Source: an uncultured Kangiellaceae bacterium
GTDB lineage: Bacteria; Pseudomonadota; Gammaproteobacteria; Enterobacterales; Kangiellaceae
Direction of reading: 5' to 3'
Assembly (NCBI GenBank): GCA_905479925.1
Contig: CAJQOL010000123.1
Location: forward strand, 1 to 37,588
Length of the DNA: 37,588 bases
A model generated the notes under the pieces. That model searched no databases and had not been told where the DNA came from. It worked only from the letters and a program-made list of their open reading frames with translations. Shown here in pieces: positions 27,314-35,652 of this stretch; position 1 is the stretch's first letter, and the number at the start of each line of letters is the position of its first letter. Position numbers and translations under genes: made by a program.

Positions 27314-27342
27314 TTGACAAAGGATTAAAGTGGCTATAGAAT
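27314..27342 (+). promoter_or_regulatory. Sigma-70 promoter of tRNA-Glu
   Basis: A perfect -35 TTGACA (27314-27319) and -10 TAGAAT (27337-27342, five of six) with an ideal 17-base spacer. The bases after the -10, GGCGCGC, form a GC-rich discriminator, as in stable-RNA promoters under stringent control. The tRNA starts about 60 bases downstream, leaving a leader for processing. Confidence 0.85.
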
Positions 27343-27402
27343 GGCGCGCTCTTGAGATGAGACGCTTATTCATAAGCAGTCAAAACTTGAGAAAAGTCTT
27401 AA

Positions 27403-27478
27403 GTCCCCTTCGTCTAGAGGCCTAGGACACCGCCCTTTCACGGCGGTAACAGGGGTTCGAACCCCCTAGGGGACGCCA
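27403..27478 (+). tRNA. tRNA-Glu (anticodon UUC)
   Basis: A 76-base cloverleaf: acceptor strands GTCCCCT (27403-27409) and AGGGGAC (27468-27474) pair perfectly, followed by discriminator G and an encoded CCA. The anticodon stem CCGCC/GGCGG encloses the loop CTTTCAC, giving anticodon TTC for glutamate. The T arm contains GGTTCGAACCC. It is a single tRNA, transcribed alone. Confidence 0.98.
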
Positions 27479-27482
27479 TATT

Positions 27483-27512
27483 AAAAAGCCCGATTTTATC
27501 GGGCTTTTTTTT
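27483..27512 (+). terminator. Rho-independent terminator of tRNA-Glu
   Basis: Stem AAAAAGCCCGAT/ATCGGGCTTTTT with a short T-rich loop, followed by further T residues. It starts five bases past the tRNA CCA end. Confidence 0.93.
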
Positions 27513-27607
27513 GCCTTCTTTTCCGTTAAATATTTCCGTGTTTGTATTCTTGATAAAAATAATTAGTGCTAAGATGGTCGTTTAATAGCCGAAAGCAGTA
27601 ATTAACT

Positions 27608-28171
27608 ATGTCCACTCCAATTGAAATTCTATCCTCAAGAGTCTCTCATCGTAAATTGGTAGCCCCGGCTCCCAGTAAAGAACAGGTCGATGCCATTATG
27701 GCTGTAGCGTTAAGAGCGCCAGATCATGCACTGTTAAGACCATGGCGATTTAGAATTTATACCGGTGATGCACTAAAACGGCTAGGCAAACATTTTGCTG
27801 CAGCTAGTGCAAATGCCGACCCATCGATTGATACCGACAAATTAGCAAAAATTGAAGCGAAGTCGCTGCGTGCGCCGATGATAATAATTGTATCCGTTAT
27901 TGTTAAAGAGCATAAAAAGGTCCCGGAAATTGAGCAGTTTTTATCCGCTGGTGCTAGCGCGCAAAACATTTTAATGGCTGCTCATTTTCAAGGAATTGGA
28001 GCGATGTGGAGAACGGGCTCTCTTTGCTTTAATCCTTTCATGAAAAAAGAGTTAGATATGGAAGAAAATGAATCGATTATTGGTTTTATCTACTTAGGAA
28101 CAGAAGAGGGCGATAAGAGACCGATTAAGGCTGTTGAGCAGGGTGATCACGTTGTATGGTATAAGGATTAG
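27608..28171 (+). CDS. NAD(P)H nitroreductase family protein, YdjA-like
   Basis: A 187-residue flavin reductase, close to E. coli YdjA (183). FMN-contact blocks are SSRVSHRKL near residue 10, RAPDHALLRPWRFRIYTG (33-52), SAGASAQNILMAAHFQGIGAMWRTG (about 113-137) and the C-terminal FIYLGTEEG. It would use NAD(P)H to reduce nitro or quinone compounds; the physiological substrate is unknown, as for YdjA. It is monocistronic and converges on asnS. Confidence 0.92.
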   Translation: MSTPIEILSSRVSHRKLVAPAPSKEQVDAIMAVALRAPDHALLRPWRFRIYTGDALKRLGKHFAAASANADPSIDTDKLAKIEAKSLRAPMIIIVSVIVKEHKKVPEIEQFLSAGASAQNILMAAHFQGIGAMWRTGSLCFNPFMKKELDMEENESIIGFIYLGTEEGDKRPIKAVEQGDHVVWYKD

Positions 28172-28184
28172 TCTGGAAGTATGG

Positions 28185-28208
28185 CCCGCTTGAGGTGTGT
28201 CAAGCGGG
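28185..28208. terminator. Hairpin between nitroreductase gene and asnS
   Basis: A perfect 9-base-pair stem, CCCGCTTGA/TCAAGCGGG, with a 6-base loop, between convergent genes. No T-run follows on either strand, so it may act as a weak or Rho-assisted bidirectional terminator. Confidence 0.45.
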
Positions 28209-28238
28209 TAAATGTTCATGCAGGCTAGTAAACGCTAG

Positions 28239-29642
28239 TTAAAATTCCGCGCTATTTGGAACTCGAGGAAATGGGATTACGTCGCGAATATTTTGCATGC
28301 CAGTAGCGTACAGAACAGCCCTTTCAAAACCTAAACCAAAACCAGAATGCGGCACTGTACCGTATTTTCTTAGGTCCCTGTACCACCAGTATTCTTCTTT
28401 AGGTAGCCCCATTTGATCAAGTCGAGCATCAAAAACATCGAGTCGTTCTTCGCGTTGCGAGCCACCTACCAACTCACCGATACCGGGAGCGAGTATATCC
28501 ATCGCTGCGACAGTTTTCTCGTCGTCGTTCATGCGCATATAGAAAGCTTTAATGTCTTTTGGGTAGTTCATTAAGATAATAGGCCGGCCGACTTTCTCTT
28601 CCGCTAAATATCGCTCGTGCTCGGACTGTAAATCAACTCCCCAGCTAACCGGATACTCAAATTTCTTTCCAGAATCTTCAAGAATCTTAATTGCATCGGT
28701 GTAATCCATTCGCTCAAAATCATTATTTACAACGGTTTCCAGTCTATCGATAACTGTCTTGTCGACACGTTGATTAAAGAACGCTAAATCGTCGCCGCGT
28801 TCATCTAGAACAGCTTTGAAGATATAACGCATCATTGCTTCCGCAACGTCGGCATTTTTCTGAAGATCGGCAAAAGCAATCTCAGGTTCCACCATCCAAA
28901 ACTCCGCTAAATGGCGAGTTGTATTGGAGTTTTCTGCTCTGAACGTTGGTCCAAATGTATAAACTTTAGACATCGCTAAACAATAGGCTTCGACGTTCAA
29001 TTGTCCTGAAACCGTTAGAAACGATTCTTTGCCAAAGAAGTCCTGGGAATAATCAACTTTACCAGCGTCATTCAGTGGCAAGTTGTTTTGATCTAGAGTA
29101 CTGACGCGGAACATTTCGCCGGCACCTTCACAATCACTGGCGGTAATAATGGGTGTATGGATCCAATTAAAGCCTTCCCCGTGCATAAAACGATGGGTAG
29201 CTTGTGCTAAGCAGTTACGAACTCTCGTTACCGCACCAATTGCATTGGTTCGAGGACGAAGATGGGCAACGGTACGGAGGTATTCCATGGTATGAGGTTT
29301 GGGTTGAATCGGGTAACTAGACGGATCTTCAACCAAACCTAGTACTTCAACGGTAGCTGCTTGAATTTCAAAGCTTTGCCCTTTTCCTTGAGAAGCGACT
29401 AATTCTCCGGTCACCACCAAAGAGGCACCGGTTGTTGCCTGAAGAATATCAGAGGAGTAATTATCAAGTTCGGCCGGAGCAATTATTTGAATTGGGTTGA
29501 AGCATGAACCGTCATGTAAATTAATAAACGAGAAGCCTGCTTTGGAGTCTTTTCGGGTTCTTACCCAACCTTTGACCGTAACTTCGCTGCCTGCTGCAAC
29601 TTCACCGCCTAACAATGCCGATATCGACCATTGCTTACTCAT
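28239..29642 (-). CDS. asnS: Asparaginyl-tRNA synthetase
   Basis: Class II aminoacyl-tRNA synthetase charging tRNA-Asn. At 467 residues it matches E. coli AsnS (466). The N-terminal OB-fold anticodon-binding domain ([25 protein letters not shown], 20-46) is followed by the class II core: motif 2 [22 protein letters not shown] and motif 3 [16 protein letters not shown] near the C-terminus. The frame begins at a TTG four codons upstream; I use the ATG of MSKQWS because GAGG lies six bases before it. It is monocistronic on the minus strand. Confidence 0.97.
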   Translation of the reverse strand: MSKQWSISALLGGEVAAGSEVTVKGWVRTRKDSKAGFSFINLHDGSCFNPIQIIAPAELDNYSSDILQATTGASLVVTGELVASQGKGQSFEIQAATVEVLGLVEDPSSYPIQPKPHTMEYLRTVAHLRPRTNAIGAVTRVRNCLAQATHRFMHGEGFNWIHTPIITASDCEGAGEMFRVSTLDQNNLPLNDAGKVDYSQDFFGKESFLTVSGQLNVEAYCLAMSKVYTFGPTFRAENSNTTRHLAEFWMVEPEIAFADLQKNADVAEAMMRYIFKAVLDERGDDLAFFNQRVDKTVIDRLETVVNNDFERMDYTDAIKILEDSGKKFEYPVSWGVDLQSEHERYLAEEKVGRPIILMNYPKDIKAFYMRMNDDEKTVAAMDILAPGIGELVGGSQREERLDVFDARLDQMGLPKEEYWWYRDLRKYGTVPHSGFGLGFERAVLYATGMQNIRDVIPFPRVPNSAEF

Positions 29643-30089
29643 CATATACCTCAAAAGTGTTATTACTTAAATTTGAAAGGGATTCTAACCTTGAATGGCG
29701 CATACTTCCACCGCTAATTAGGCACAAAACATGCCGCCATTTGCTAATTCACCTTACCAGACTAATTCCGCATTTTTGAATACTCGCTTCAAAAGGCATT
29801 GCCGGATAGAAGCTAGTAGCTATGTGCTTGGCTTTTAGAACCAAAAGATATTTGAATTTAGCGGCTATAAGTTCAGAATTTGGATGCTCATTACGGATTC
29901 CAAATAGCGCTTGTTGTTACTAGGCCGGCGACAGATTCTATTGGATTAGCTAGTCCAAAACCTAATGACAAACGTAAATATGATTGCTGCCTTAAATATA
30001 ATGACCGCTGTAAATCCAAAGAATCTCGAGCCTCTCGTTTTTTTTGGGTTGCAGATTAGAAATGAACATTTAACTTGAACGAACGAACG
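29643..30089. other. Non-coding gap between asnS and the fRMsr gene
   Basis: A 447-base divergent gap carrying both promoters. A perfect TATAAT at 29997-30002 faces the fRMsr gene but lacks a good -35 at 16-18 bases. Three tandem GAAC units lie immediately before the ATG at 30090. I see no gene. Confidence 0.45.
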
Positions 30090-30578
30090 ATGAAAGATAC
30101 TAATCCATACCCATTACTTCTGAAACAATTACAAGCTCTATTAGCGGGTGAATCTAATATGGTAACTAATCTGAGTCAGTTCGCTAGTTTTGTCTACCAT
30201 CATTTAGAAACGTTGAATTGGGCGGGATTCTACCTAAACCATCGAGACCAACATTTACAGCTAGGTCCTTATCAGGGGTCTGTCGCCTGCACCAAAATTC
30301 CTTTCGGAAAAGGGGTATGTGGGACCGCTGGGTCCGCGATGCGTAGTTTAGTTGTTGATGACGTCAACCAATACGAAGGTCATATTGCTTGTGATTCTCG
30401 TTCTCAATCAGAATTGGTATGTCCTCTCATAGTTAACCAGCAACTTGTCGGCGTATTTGACCTTGATAGTCCGATAACGGCTCGGTTTTCTGAAACCGAC
30501 AAAATAGGCATAGAGTCACTGGTTCAAGTGCTTATTGATAATACGAATTGGGGGAATTTGGTTGAACAGGTTGCTTAA
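30090..30578 (+). CDS. msrC: Free methionine-(R)-sulfoxide reductase (GAF domain)
   Basis: A GAF-domain enzyme that reduces free L-methionine-(R)-sulfoxide, repairing oxidised methionine with thioredoxin. Three conserved cysteines, Cys67 (VACTKI), Cys77 (GKGVCGTA) and Cys101 (HIACDSRSQSE), match the catalytic and resolving positions of E. coli YebR/fRMsr. LNWAGFYL and GVFDLDSP are family blocks. At 162 residues it is close to the known length. The frame opens at a TTG at 30075, but I use the ATG at 30090, just after three GAAC repeats; no clear ribosome site is visible for either. Confidence 0.93.
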   Translation: MKDTNPYPLLLKQLQALLAGESNMVTNLSQFASFVYHHLETLNWAGFYLNHRDQHLQLGPYQGSVACTKIPFGKGVCGTAGSAMRSLVVDDVNQYEGHIACDSRSQSELVCPLIVNQQLVGVFDLDSPITARFSETDKIGIESLVQVLIDNTNWGNLVEQVA

Positions 30579-30639
30579 TCGCTAAGTTTGCAACAAACAA
30601 CCTGTTTATGAAAAATCATCAAAGAAGCTACTACAAGCT

Positions 30640-31737
30640 TTAGTGATTAAAGCCCATCTCGTTTTTTAACTTTTTCGGCAAGTCAGGCAGCTCAGAGCGT
30701 GGTATTAGGAACGTAGAAATGTTAAATAGTTCGCGGAAAAAACGGTTATTTTGGGTTGTTTTGCTCAGATAGTCGTGACCAGAAGAGCCACCGGTACCGA
30801 TTTTGGCACCAATCATACGGTGAACCATTACCGTGTGGCGATGACGCCACTGGGTGAAAAGTTCATCGATATCGGTGAGTTTCTCTAGCAGTTGATACGG
30901 CTGCTGAAAGGCTGGTTCATCACGGTAAAGGTTGATAAAAATTGCAGCGAGTAGCGATTGTCTATTCATTCGTACCGACCCGTCGTTGACTAATTGGTCA
31001 AAGGTGTTTTGATCAAACAATGCTTCGAATTGCTCTCTGGTCTTTTTTAAGTCATTAACTTGAAACTCTCTATCCTTGTCACTCAAATAGTCAACTTTAC
31101 TCACAATATCAAGGTCACGTTTAATCATTTCGTCAAGAGCCGTTTGATAGGAGCTGACAAAGGAGAAGTTATCGTTCTCAAGAAATGGCATACGTGCTAA
31201 CCAAGTTTCAATTAGGTCAAAAAGACTAGGTTGTTCCTCTAAATCCATAAGATAGGTTCTATCTTTCTCGTTTAAGCGGTTATAGAAGGATTTCTTATCG
31301 AAATTTATTCGGTATTTCATCTTTAGGCCGAGTAATATTTCAATCTCCTTGAACTGAAGACTTTGGAAACCACTGGCGGGAATAAGGTAGTCACGAAAAT
31401 CGAGAAAATCGAGAGGCGTCATTGTTTCTAAAATGGAAATTTGGTCATTAAGCACTTTTTGAATTTTTATGACTCTGTCTAATCGTTGGATTATTTTTCC
31501 GTAATTTTTCTCGTCAAGTTCAGGCGCACTAAATAAAACAATGATTGAGCGAAGTTCGTGCAATACCTGTTTAAACCATAGTTCATAGGCTTGATGAACA
31601 ATAATAAACAGCATTTCATCATGAGCTTCGTTTTCTTGGTATTGTCCACTAACCGGGTTTTGGGTGTCTAAAAAACGGTTTAGGTCGAGATACTCGCCAT
31701 AATAACAAGGAGTTTGATTTTTTTGCATAGCGCACAT
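30640..31737 (-). CDS. kynA: Tryptophan 2,3-dioxygenase, long form
   Basis: Haem dioxygenase that opens the indole ring of tryptophan to give N-formylkynurenine, first step of the kynurenine pathway. At 365 residues it is much longer than the Xanthomonas enzyme (about 300 or fewer) and closer to animal TDO. Key blocks are AHDEMLFIIVHQAYELWFKQVLHEL (active-site His and haem pocket), RHRHTVMVHRMIGAKIGTGGSSGHDYL (axial haem His and substrate-binding TGGSSG) and ISTFLIPR. No kynB or kynU lies nearby. The first ATG (MCAMQ) is used; a second is three codons later. It is convergent with msrC across 61 bases. Confidence 0.94.
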   Translation of the reverse strand: MCAMQKNQTPCYYGEYLDLNRFLDTQNPVSGQYQENEAHDEMLFIIVHQAYELWFKQVLHELRSIIVLFSAPELDEKNYGKIIQRLDRVIKIQKVLNDQISILETMTPLDFLDFRDYLIPASGFQSLQFKEIEILLGLKMKYRINFDKKSFYNRLNEKDRTYLMDLEEQPSLFDLIETWLARMPFLENDNFSFVSSYQTALDEMIKRDLDIVSKVDYLSDKDREFQVNDLKKTREQFEALFDQNTFDQLVNDGSVRMNRQSLLAAIFINLYRDEPAFQQPYQLLEKLTDIDELFTQWRHRHTVMVHRMIGAKIGTGGSSGHDYLSKTTQNNRFFRELFNISTFLIPRSELPDLPKKLKNEMGFNH

Positions 31738-31961
31738 AACAGGCTGCTCTTTAGGTGTTTTTAATTATGCAGGCATACTAACATCGTTATTGTTACAGAC
31801 CAATTCCGATCAACAAAAATACTGAAAATCTGTGTAATTTTTGGGTGAACTAACTGAATTTTTTGCGTACAATAGCAGGATTGTATCTAACTAAAGATAT
31901 CAAATATAATAAATAATCTAATGCATTGATTTGTATGGTGTTTTTAGCATAAGGAAATAAA

Positions 31962-32969
31962 ATGTACGAGTCGTATTATAAGCTGACGGGAAAACCATTC
32001 CAGCTTGCGCCAGATCCTTTTTTCTTTTTTGGTAGTAGTACTCATAAACGAGCGTTAGCTTACTTAAAGTATGGGTTGTCACAAGGCGAAGGTTTTATTG
32101 TTGTAACTGGTGATGTTGGTACCGGTAAGAGTACCTTGGTTAGAACGCTTTTTCATTCGTTAGAAGGAAAAGATGATGTAGTCGCCGCTGAGTTAATAAA
32201 TACTCAGCTAGACTCTACCGATATTTTGCGCATGGTCGCGGCAGCCTTTGGTTTAGCTCATAAAGATAATAAAAAGTCATCACTCTTAAAGAACCTTGAG
32301 AACTTTTTTGTCGCTAGAAGCAAAGATGGAAAGCGTTGCATGCTAGTAGTCGATGAAGCTCAAAATCTTCCATTTGAAACTATTGAAGAACTGCGAATGC
32401 TATCTAATATGGTTCACGATGGTAAAACATTGCTTCAAATATTCTTGCTAGGGCAATCTGAGTTCCGAGAAAATTTACGCGCTCCCGTGCTAGAGCAAGT
32501 AAGGCAACGGGTAACTGCGTCTTATCACCTTGCGCATTTAGATGGTGAAGAAACACAGTCCTATATTGAACATCGTCTGTCAAAAGTAGAATGGGACAAC
32601 AATCCATCGTTTACGGCAGAAGCCTTCCAATTGATCTATGATTTCAGCGAAGGTGTTCCAAGGATTATCAATACCACCTGTGACCGCTTGTTGCTGTACG
32701 GATTTCTTGAGGAAAAGACCAAGATAGACGGTGAGATTGTTAAGCTCGTTACTGAGGAGATTATAGCTGAGAACGATGCAGGTAAAGAATCAGCTGCCAA
32801 AGAAATTGCGCTTAAGAAAGAAGTAAACCTGCCGGAAGACGCTACGCCGATGGATGTGCGTGTCCATCAATTAGAACGAGAAATGGAAGATCTCAAGAAA
32901 CGATTTAGAAAAGAAAGGGATTTTATGAGAAAAATAGTACAAATCTCACTTAATTTTGAAGATGACTAG
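31962..32969 (+). CDS. ExeA-like AAA ATPase, XrtA/PEP-CTERM-locus type
   Basis: A 335-residue AAA+ ATPase of the ExeA/GspA group. The opening YYKLTGKPFQLAPDPFFFFGSSTHKRALAYL is the characteristic N-terminus; GDVGTGKST (50-58) is Walker A and MLVVDEAQNL (Asp131, Glu132) Walker B; GVPRIINTTCDRLLL is sensor-2-like. The spelling of the N-terminal block fits the ATPase subfamily found at exosortase A (PEP-CTERM) loci. The C-terminus (about 295-330, MDVRVHQLEREMEDLKKRFRKE) is a likely coiled coil. No exosortase, polysaccharide or type II secretion gene is nearby. It ends at a strong terminator. Confidence 0.85.
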   Translation: MYESYYKLTGKPFQLAPDPFFFFGSSTHKRALAYLKYGLSQGEGFIVVTGDVGTGKSTLVRTLFHSLEGKDDVVAAELINTQLDSTDILRMVAAAFGLAHKDNKKSSLLKNLENFFVARSKDGKRCMLVVDEAQNLPFETIEELRMLSNMVHDGKTLLQIFLLGQSEFRENLRAPVLEQVRQRVTASYHLAHLDGEETQSYIEHRLSKVEWDNNPSFTAEAFQLIYDFSEGVPRIINTTCDRLLLYGFLEEKTKIDGEIVKLVTEEIIAENDAGKESAAKEIALKKEVNLPEDATPMDVRVHQLEREMEDLKKRFRKERDFMRKIVQISLNFEDD

Positions 32970-33026
32970 CTATTAGGCTAAATAATAAATTACATAACGT
33001 AAGTGACTCATTTATTGGAGAACAGC

Positions 33027-33053
33027 AAAAAAGGTGCCTATGGCACCTTTTTT
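33027..33053. terminator. Bidirectional Rho-independent terminator
   Basis: A 12-base-pair stem, AAAAAAGGTGCC/GGCACCTTTTTT, with a 3-base loop. The A-run and T-run make it effective for both the ATPase gene (plus) and gltA (minus, ends at 33109). Confidence 0.92.
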
Positions 33054-33108
33054 GTTTATATCAATTTACCGTAAAAATACTTATCAATTAATATTGAGGT
33101 GGATATTG

Positions 33109-34398
33109 CTATCTCTCTTCAATTGATTTTACGTCGCGCTCTTTTTTACCGGTATAAAGCTGGCGAGGACGACCGATCTTTTGAGTCGGCTCAGCGATCA
33201 TTTCCGTCCAATGCGATACCCAACCAACGGTTCTAGCAAGTGCAAATATAACAGTGAACATATTCATTGGTATACCAATAGCGTTTAGAATGATTCCTGA
33301 GTAAAAATCAACGTTTGGATATAGTTTTCGTTCAACGAAATAGGGGTCTTCCAAAGCAATTTTTTCTAACTCCATAGCAACTTTCAGAATCGGGTCACCG
33401 GCTTTCCCTGTCGCTTCCAGTACTTCGTGGGCACTATCTCTCATAACTTTCGCTCTAGGGTCGAAGTTTTTGTAAACCCTATGTCCAAAGCCCATTAGCC
33501 TAAAAGGGTCATCCTTGTCTTTTGCTCTTGCTATAAATTCAGGGATATTTTTAACGTCACCTATCTCAATAAGCATACGTAGACAGGCTTCATTAGCTCC
33601 GCCATGCGCTGGGCCCCACAAAGAGGCTATACCTGATGATATACATGCAAAAGGATTTGCTCCAGATGAACCAGCTAGTCTAACGGTTGACGTTGAACAA
33701 TTTTGTTCGTGATCAGCATGAAGGGTAAAGATACGGTCCATTGCTTTTACAAGAATAGGGTCTGGTTTACCATCGTGTGATGGCATAGAAAACATTTGGT
33801 TTAAGAAGTTTTCGGCATAACTCATTTCGTTACGAGGGTATACAAATGGCTTGCCAATGCTGTAGCGATAGCACATTGCGGCAATCGTCGGAACTTTAGC
33901 TAACAGTCTGAACGCACTCTTTTCTCGATGAGACTGATTGTTGATATCTAATGAATCGTGGTAGAAAGCTGACAACGCGCCAACTACTCCAACCATAATA
34001 GCCATTGGATGTGCGTCTCTTCTAAAGCCGTTGAAGAAATGAGTGAGCTGCTCATTGAGCATAGTGTGATTGTTGATTCGGTCTAAGAAAGCACGCTTCT
34101 CGGTTACATTTGGAAGTTCGCCGTTTAACAATAAATAACATACTTCCATAAAATCACAGTCTTCGGCCAATTGATCGATAGGATAACCGCGGTATAAAAG
34201 AATGCCTTTATCACCGTCTATATAAGTGATTTTAGATTCACATGAAGCAGTAGACATGAATCCAGGGTCATAGGTGAAAACCCCGTTTTTTACTAAGCTT
34301 GCTACGTTAATTACGTCGTTACCAAGACTCGGAGAGTAAACGTCTAAATCGAGCGTTTCTCCGTTTGGTAAAGTTAACTTGGCATTTTTTGCCGTCAT
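33109..34398 (-). CDS. gltA: Citrate synthase (type II)
   Basis: Condenses oxaloacetate and acetyl-CoA to citrate, the entry step of the TCA cycle. At 429 residues it matches the hexameric, NADH-sensitive E. coli type (427). [13 protein letters not shown] and [18 protein letters not shown] carry the catalytic histidines, and [10 protein letters not shown] the catalytic aspartate. [14 protein letters not shown] and the N-terminal [10 protein letters not shown] are also typical of the type II enzyme. It is divergent from sdhC, as in E. coli, over a gap of about 530 bases. Confidence 0.97.
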   Translation of the reverse strand: MTAKNAKLTLPNGETLDLDVYSPSLGNDVINVASLVKNGVFTYDPGFMSTASCESKITYIDGDKGILLYRGYPIDQLAEDCDFMEVCYLLLNGELPNVTEKRAFLDRINNHTMLNEQLTHFFNGFRRDAHPMAIMVGVVGALSAFYHDSLDINNQSHREKSAFRLLAKVPTIAAMCYRYSIGKPFVYPRNEMSYAENFLNQMFSMPSHDGKPDPILVKAMDRIFTLHADHEQNCSTSTVRLAGSSGANPFACISSGIASLWGPAHGGANEACLRMLIEIGDVKNIPEFIARAKDKDDPFRLMGFGHRVYKNFDPRAKVMRDSAHEVLEATGKAGDPILKVAMELEKIALEDPYFVERKLYPNVDFYSGIILNAIGIPMNMFTVIFALARTVGWVSHWTEMIAEPTQKIGRPRQLYTGKKERDVKSIEER

Positions 34399-34927
34399 TG
34401 TAGACTCCTGAGTATTTTATCTGCACTCAACACTGTTTGTTACCCTGTTAAGTGGTCGTTTTATCCGAATGTCGTTGGCTCTAAAGACCTAGGACTGAAG
34501 ATTTTGTGATTTTTTGTATAAGTACTAGTTTCAGAATAACACGAATTGGCCTATATGGGCGTAGAATCGAGCACTGAATCCCCATCGAATGAAAGAAAAT
34601 GAACATGTTTTCGACAAGTATAGGCGGCTACTATAGAAGTTATATAAAATTTGTCAAATAGAATAATCTGAATTATGGCTCTGTTCGTAAGTTGTCGATA
34701 GGATGGGTTGATAGAAACGCTTTATTTCGAGATTACATTTGTATTCAGTAGGTTAGCCGATTATAATTGCGCCCACGTTTGTGACGCCCAAAAATGTATG
34801 CTCCAGCGTATTACTTGAGTATCAAAAAGTGTCATAGTCGATAAATACTCAGCAATCGTCGTCACGTTTGCCTAAACTTAGACGTCGTTCGCTCCTAAAT
34901 TCACAAACATCGAGAAGAATTGATATC
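34399..34927. promoter_or_regulatory. gltA-sdhC divergent regulatory region
   Basis: A 529-base AT-rich gap between two divergent TCA-cycle operons, with no credible gene. It must carry the gltA promoter and contains a good candidate sdh promoter. The candidate sdh transcript would have a leader of roughly 150 bases, containing repeated CGTCGT units; this could be a site for small-RNA or other post-transcriptional control, but I see no specific motif for ArcA, Crp or Fur that I would defend. Confidence 0.55.
34739..34767 (+). promoter_or_regulatory. Candidate sigma-70 promoter of sdhCDAB
   Basis: A perfect -10 TATAAT (34762-34767) with TTGTAT (34739-34744) at a 17-base spacing, matching three of six -35 positions. 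GCGCCC follows the -10 as a GC-rich discriminator. Weak -35 suggests an activator may help. Confidence 0.5.
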
Positions 34928-35311
34928 GTGAAAGATAACAGACCTGGTAACGTAACTCTCGCCACTATGGCGAACATGAAATGGCCGATAACCTCCTTAT
35001 CCTCAATCTTACACAGGATCACCGGAGTTCTTTTGTTTTTAGCCATCCCTTTTAGTTTGTGGGCATTAGAAAAAAGTCTTTCCTCTCAAGCTGAATTCAA
35101 TCAAATCAAAGGCATGTTAAGCGGAGGATTCTCCAGGCTAGTTTTGTGGCTAATTTTAGCCATGTTGGCCTACCACATAATCGCTGGTGTAAGGCACCTG
35201 CTTATGGATGCCGGTATTGGTGAATCACTTGAAGGCGGTGTATTAGGTTCTAAGTTGGTCATTATACTAGGCGTAGCAAGCGCCATAGGGTTAGGAGTTT
35301 GGTTATGGTAA
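34928..35311 (+). CDS. sdhC: Succinate dehydrogenase cytochrome b556 subunit
   Basis: Membrane anchor of complex II, binding haem b and ubiquinone with SdhD. I use a GTG start at 34928, giving 127 residues (E. coli 129) and an N-terminus VKDNRPGNVTLATMANMKWP that parallels the E. coli protein; the upstream frame to 34868 has no family match. AGAAGAA precedes the GTG by 8 bases. Three hydrophobic helices follow. The quinone-site block SSILHRITG is present, and His83 in AYHIIAGVRH corresponds to haem ligand His84 of E. coli. Its end overlaps the sdhD start by seven bases, indicating translational coupling. Confidence 0.95.
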   Translation: MKDNRPGNVTLATMANMKWPITSLSSILHRITGVLLFLAIPFSLWALEKSLSSQAEFNQIKGMLSGGFSRLVLWLILAMLAYHIIAGVRHLLMDAGIGESLEGGVLGSKLVIILGVASAIGLGVWLW

Positions 35312-35652
35312 GGTCAGTGACGAGTCTAGGTAGAAGCGGATTACACGATTGGATGATCCAGCGAGTAAGCGCGGTATTGTTGGCCGCTTATACGGTTTAC
35401 CTTTGCGCTTTTTTATTTTCAACTGCCGAAATGAGTTTCACGGTTTGGCAAGCATTATTTTCTCAAACATGGTTTAAGATATTTTCCTTTTTGGCAATTG
35501 TTTCCTTATGTTTTCATGCCTGGGTAGGATTGTGGGTAATATCCACAGATTATTTAAAGCCGGTTTCGATTCGGTTGATATTTCAGGTTTTAGTCATTGT
35601 TTTGTGTATTGCGTTTCTTTTGTGGGGCGCTCAAATTTTGTGGAGTTTTTAA
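35305..35652 (+). CDS. sdhD: Succinate dehydrogenase membrane anchor subunit
   Basis: Second membrane anchor of complex II. At 115 residues it matches E. coli SdhD (115). His71 in CFHAWVGLW is the second haem ligand and Tyr83 in STDYLKP the ubiquinone-contact residue, both at exactly the E. coli numbers. The ATG at 35305, inside the end of sdhC, has TAGGAG seven bases before it; a TTG at 35299 is a false extension. Three transmembrane helices are visible. The stop is directly followed by the sdhA ATG. Confidence 0.95.
   Translation: MVRSVTSLGRSGLHDWMIQRVSAVLLAAYTVYLCAFLFSTAEMSFTVWQALFSQTWFKIFSFLAIVSLCFHAWVGLWVISTDYLKPVSIRLIFQVLVIVLCIAFLLWGAQILWSF

Noticed and set aside
27403..27478. tRNA-Glu as an integration site for a mobile element
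   Set aside because: The tRNA is followed at once by its own terminator and a housekeeping-like nitroreductase gene; there is no integrase and no repeat of the tRNA 3' end in the window.
30565..30606. AACAGGTTG/CAACCTGTT hairpin at the end of the fRMsr gene
   Set aside because: The 9-base arms are perfect, but the 24-base loop and lack of a T-run make a terminator doubtful; not listed as a feature.
34849..35046. 65-residue frame on the minus strand in the sdhC leader
   Set aside because: It is antisense to sdhC and its leader, with no ribosome site or recognisable product.
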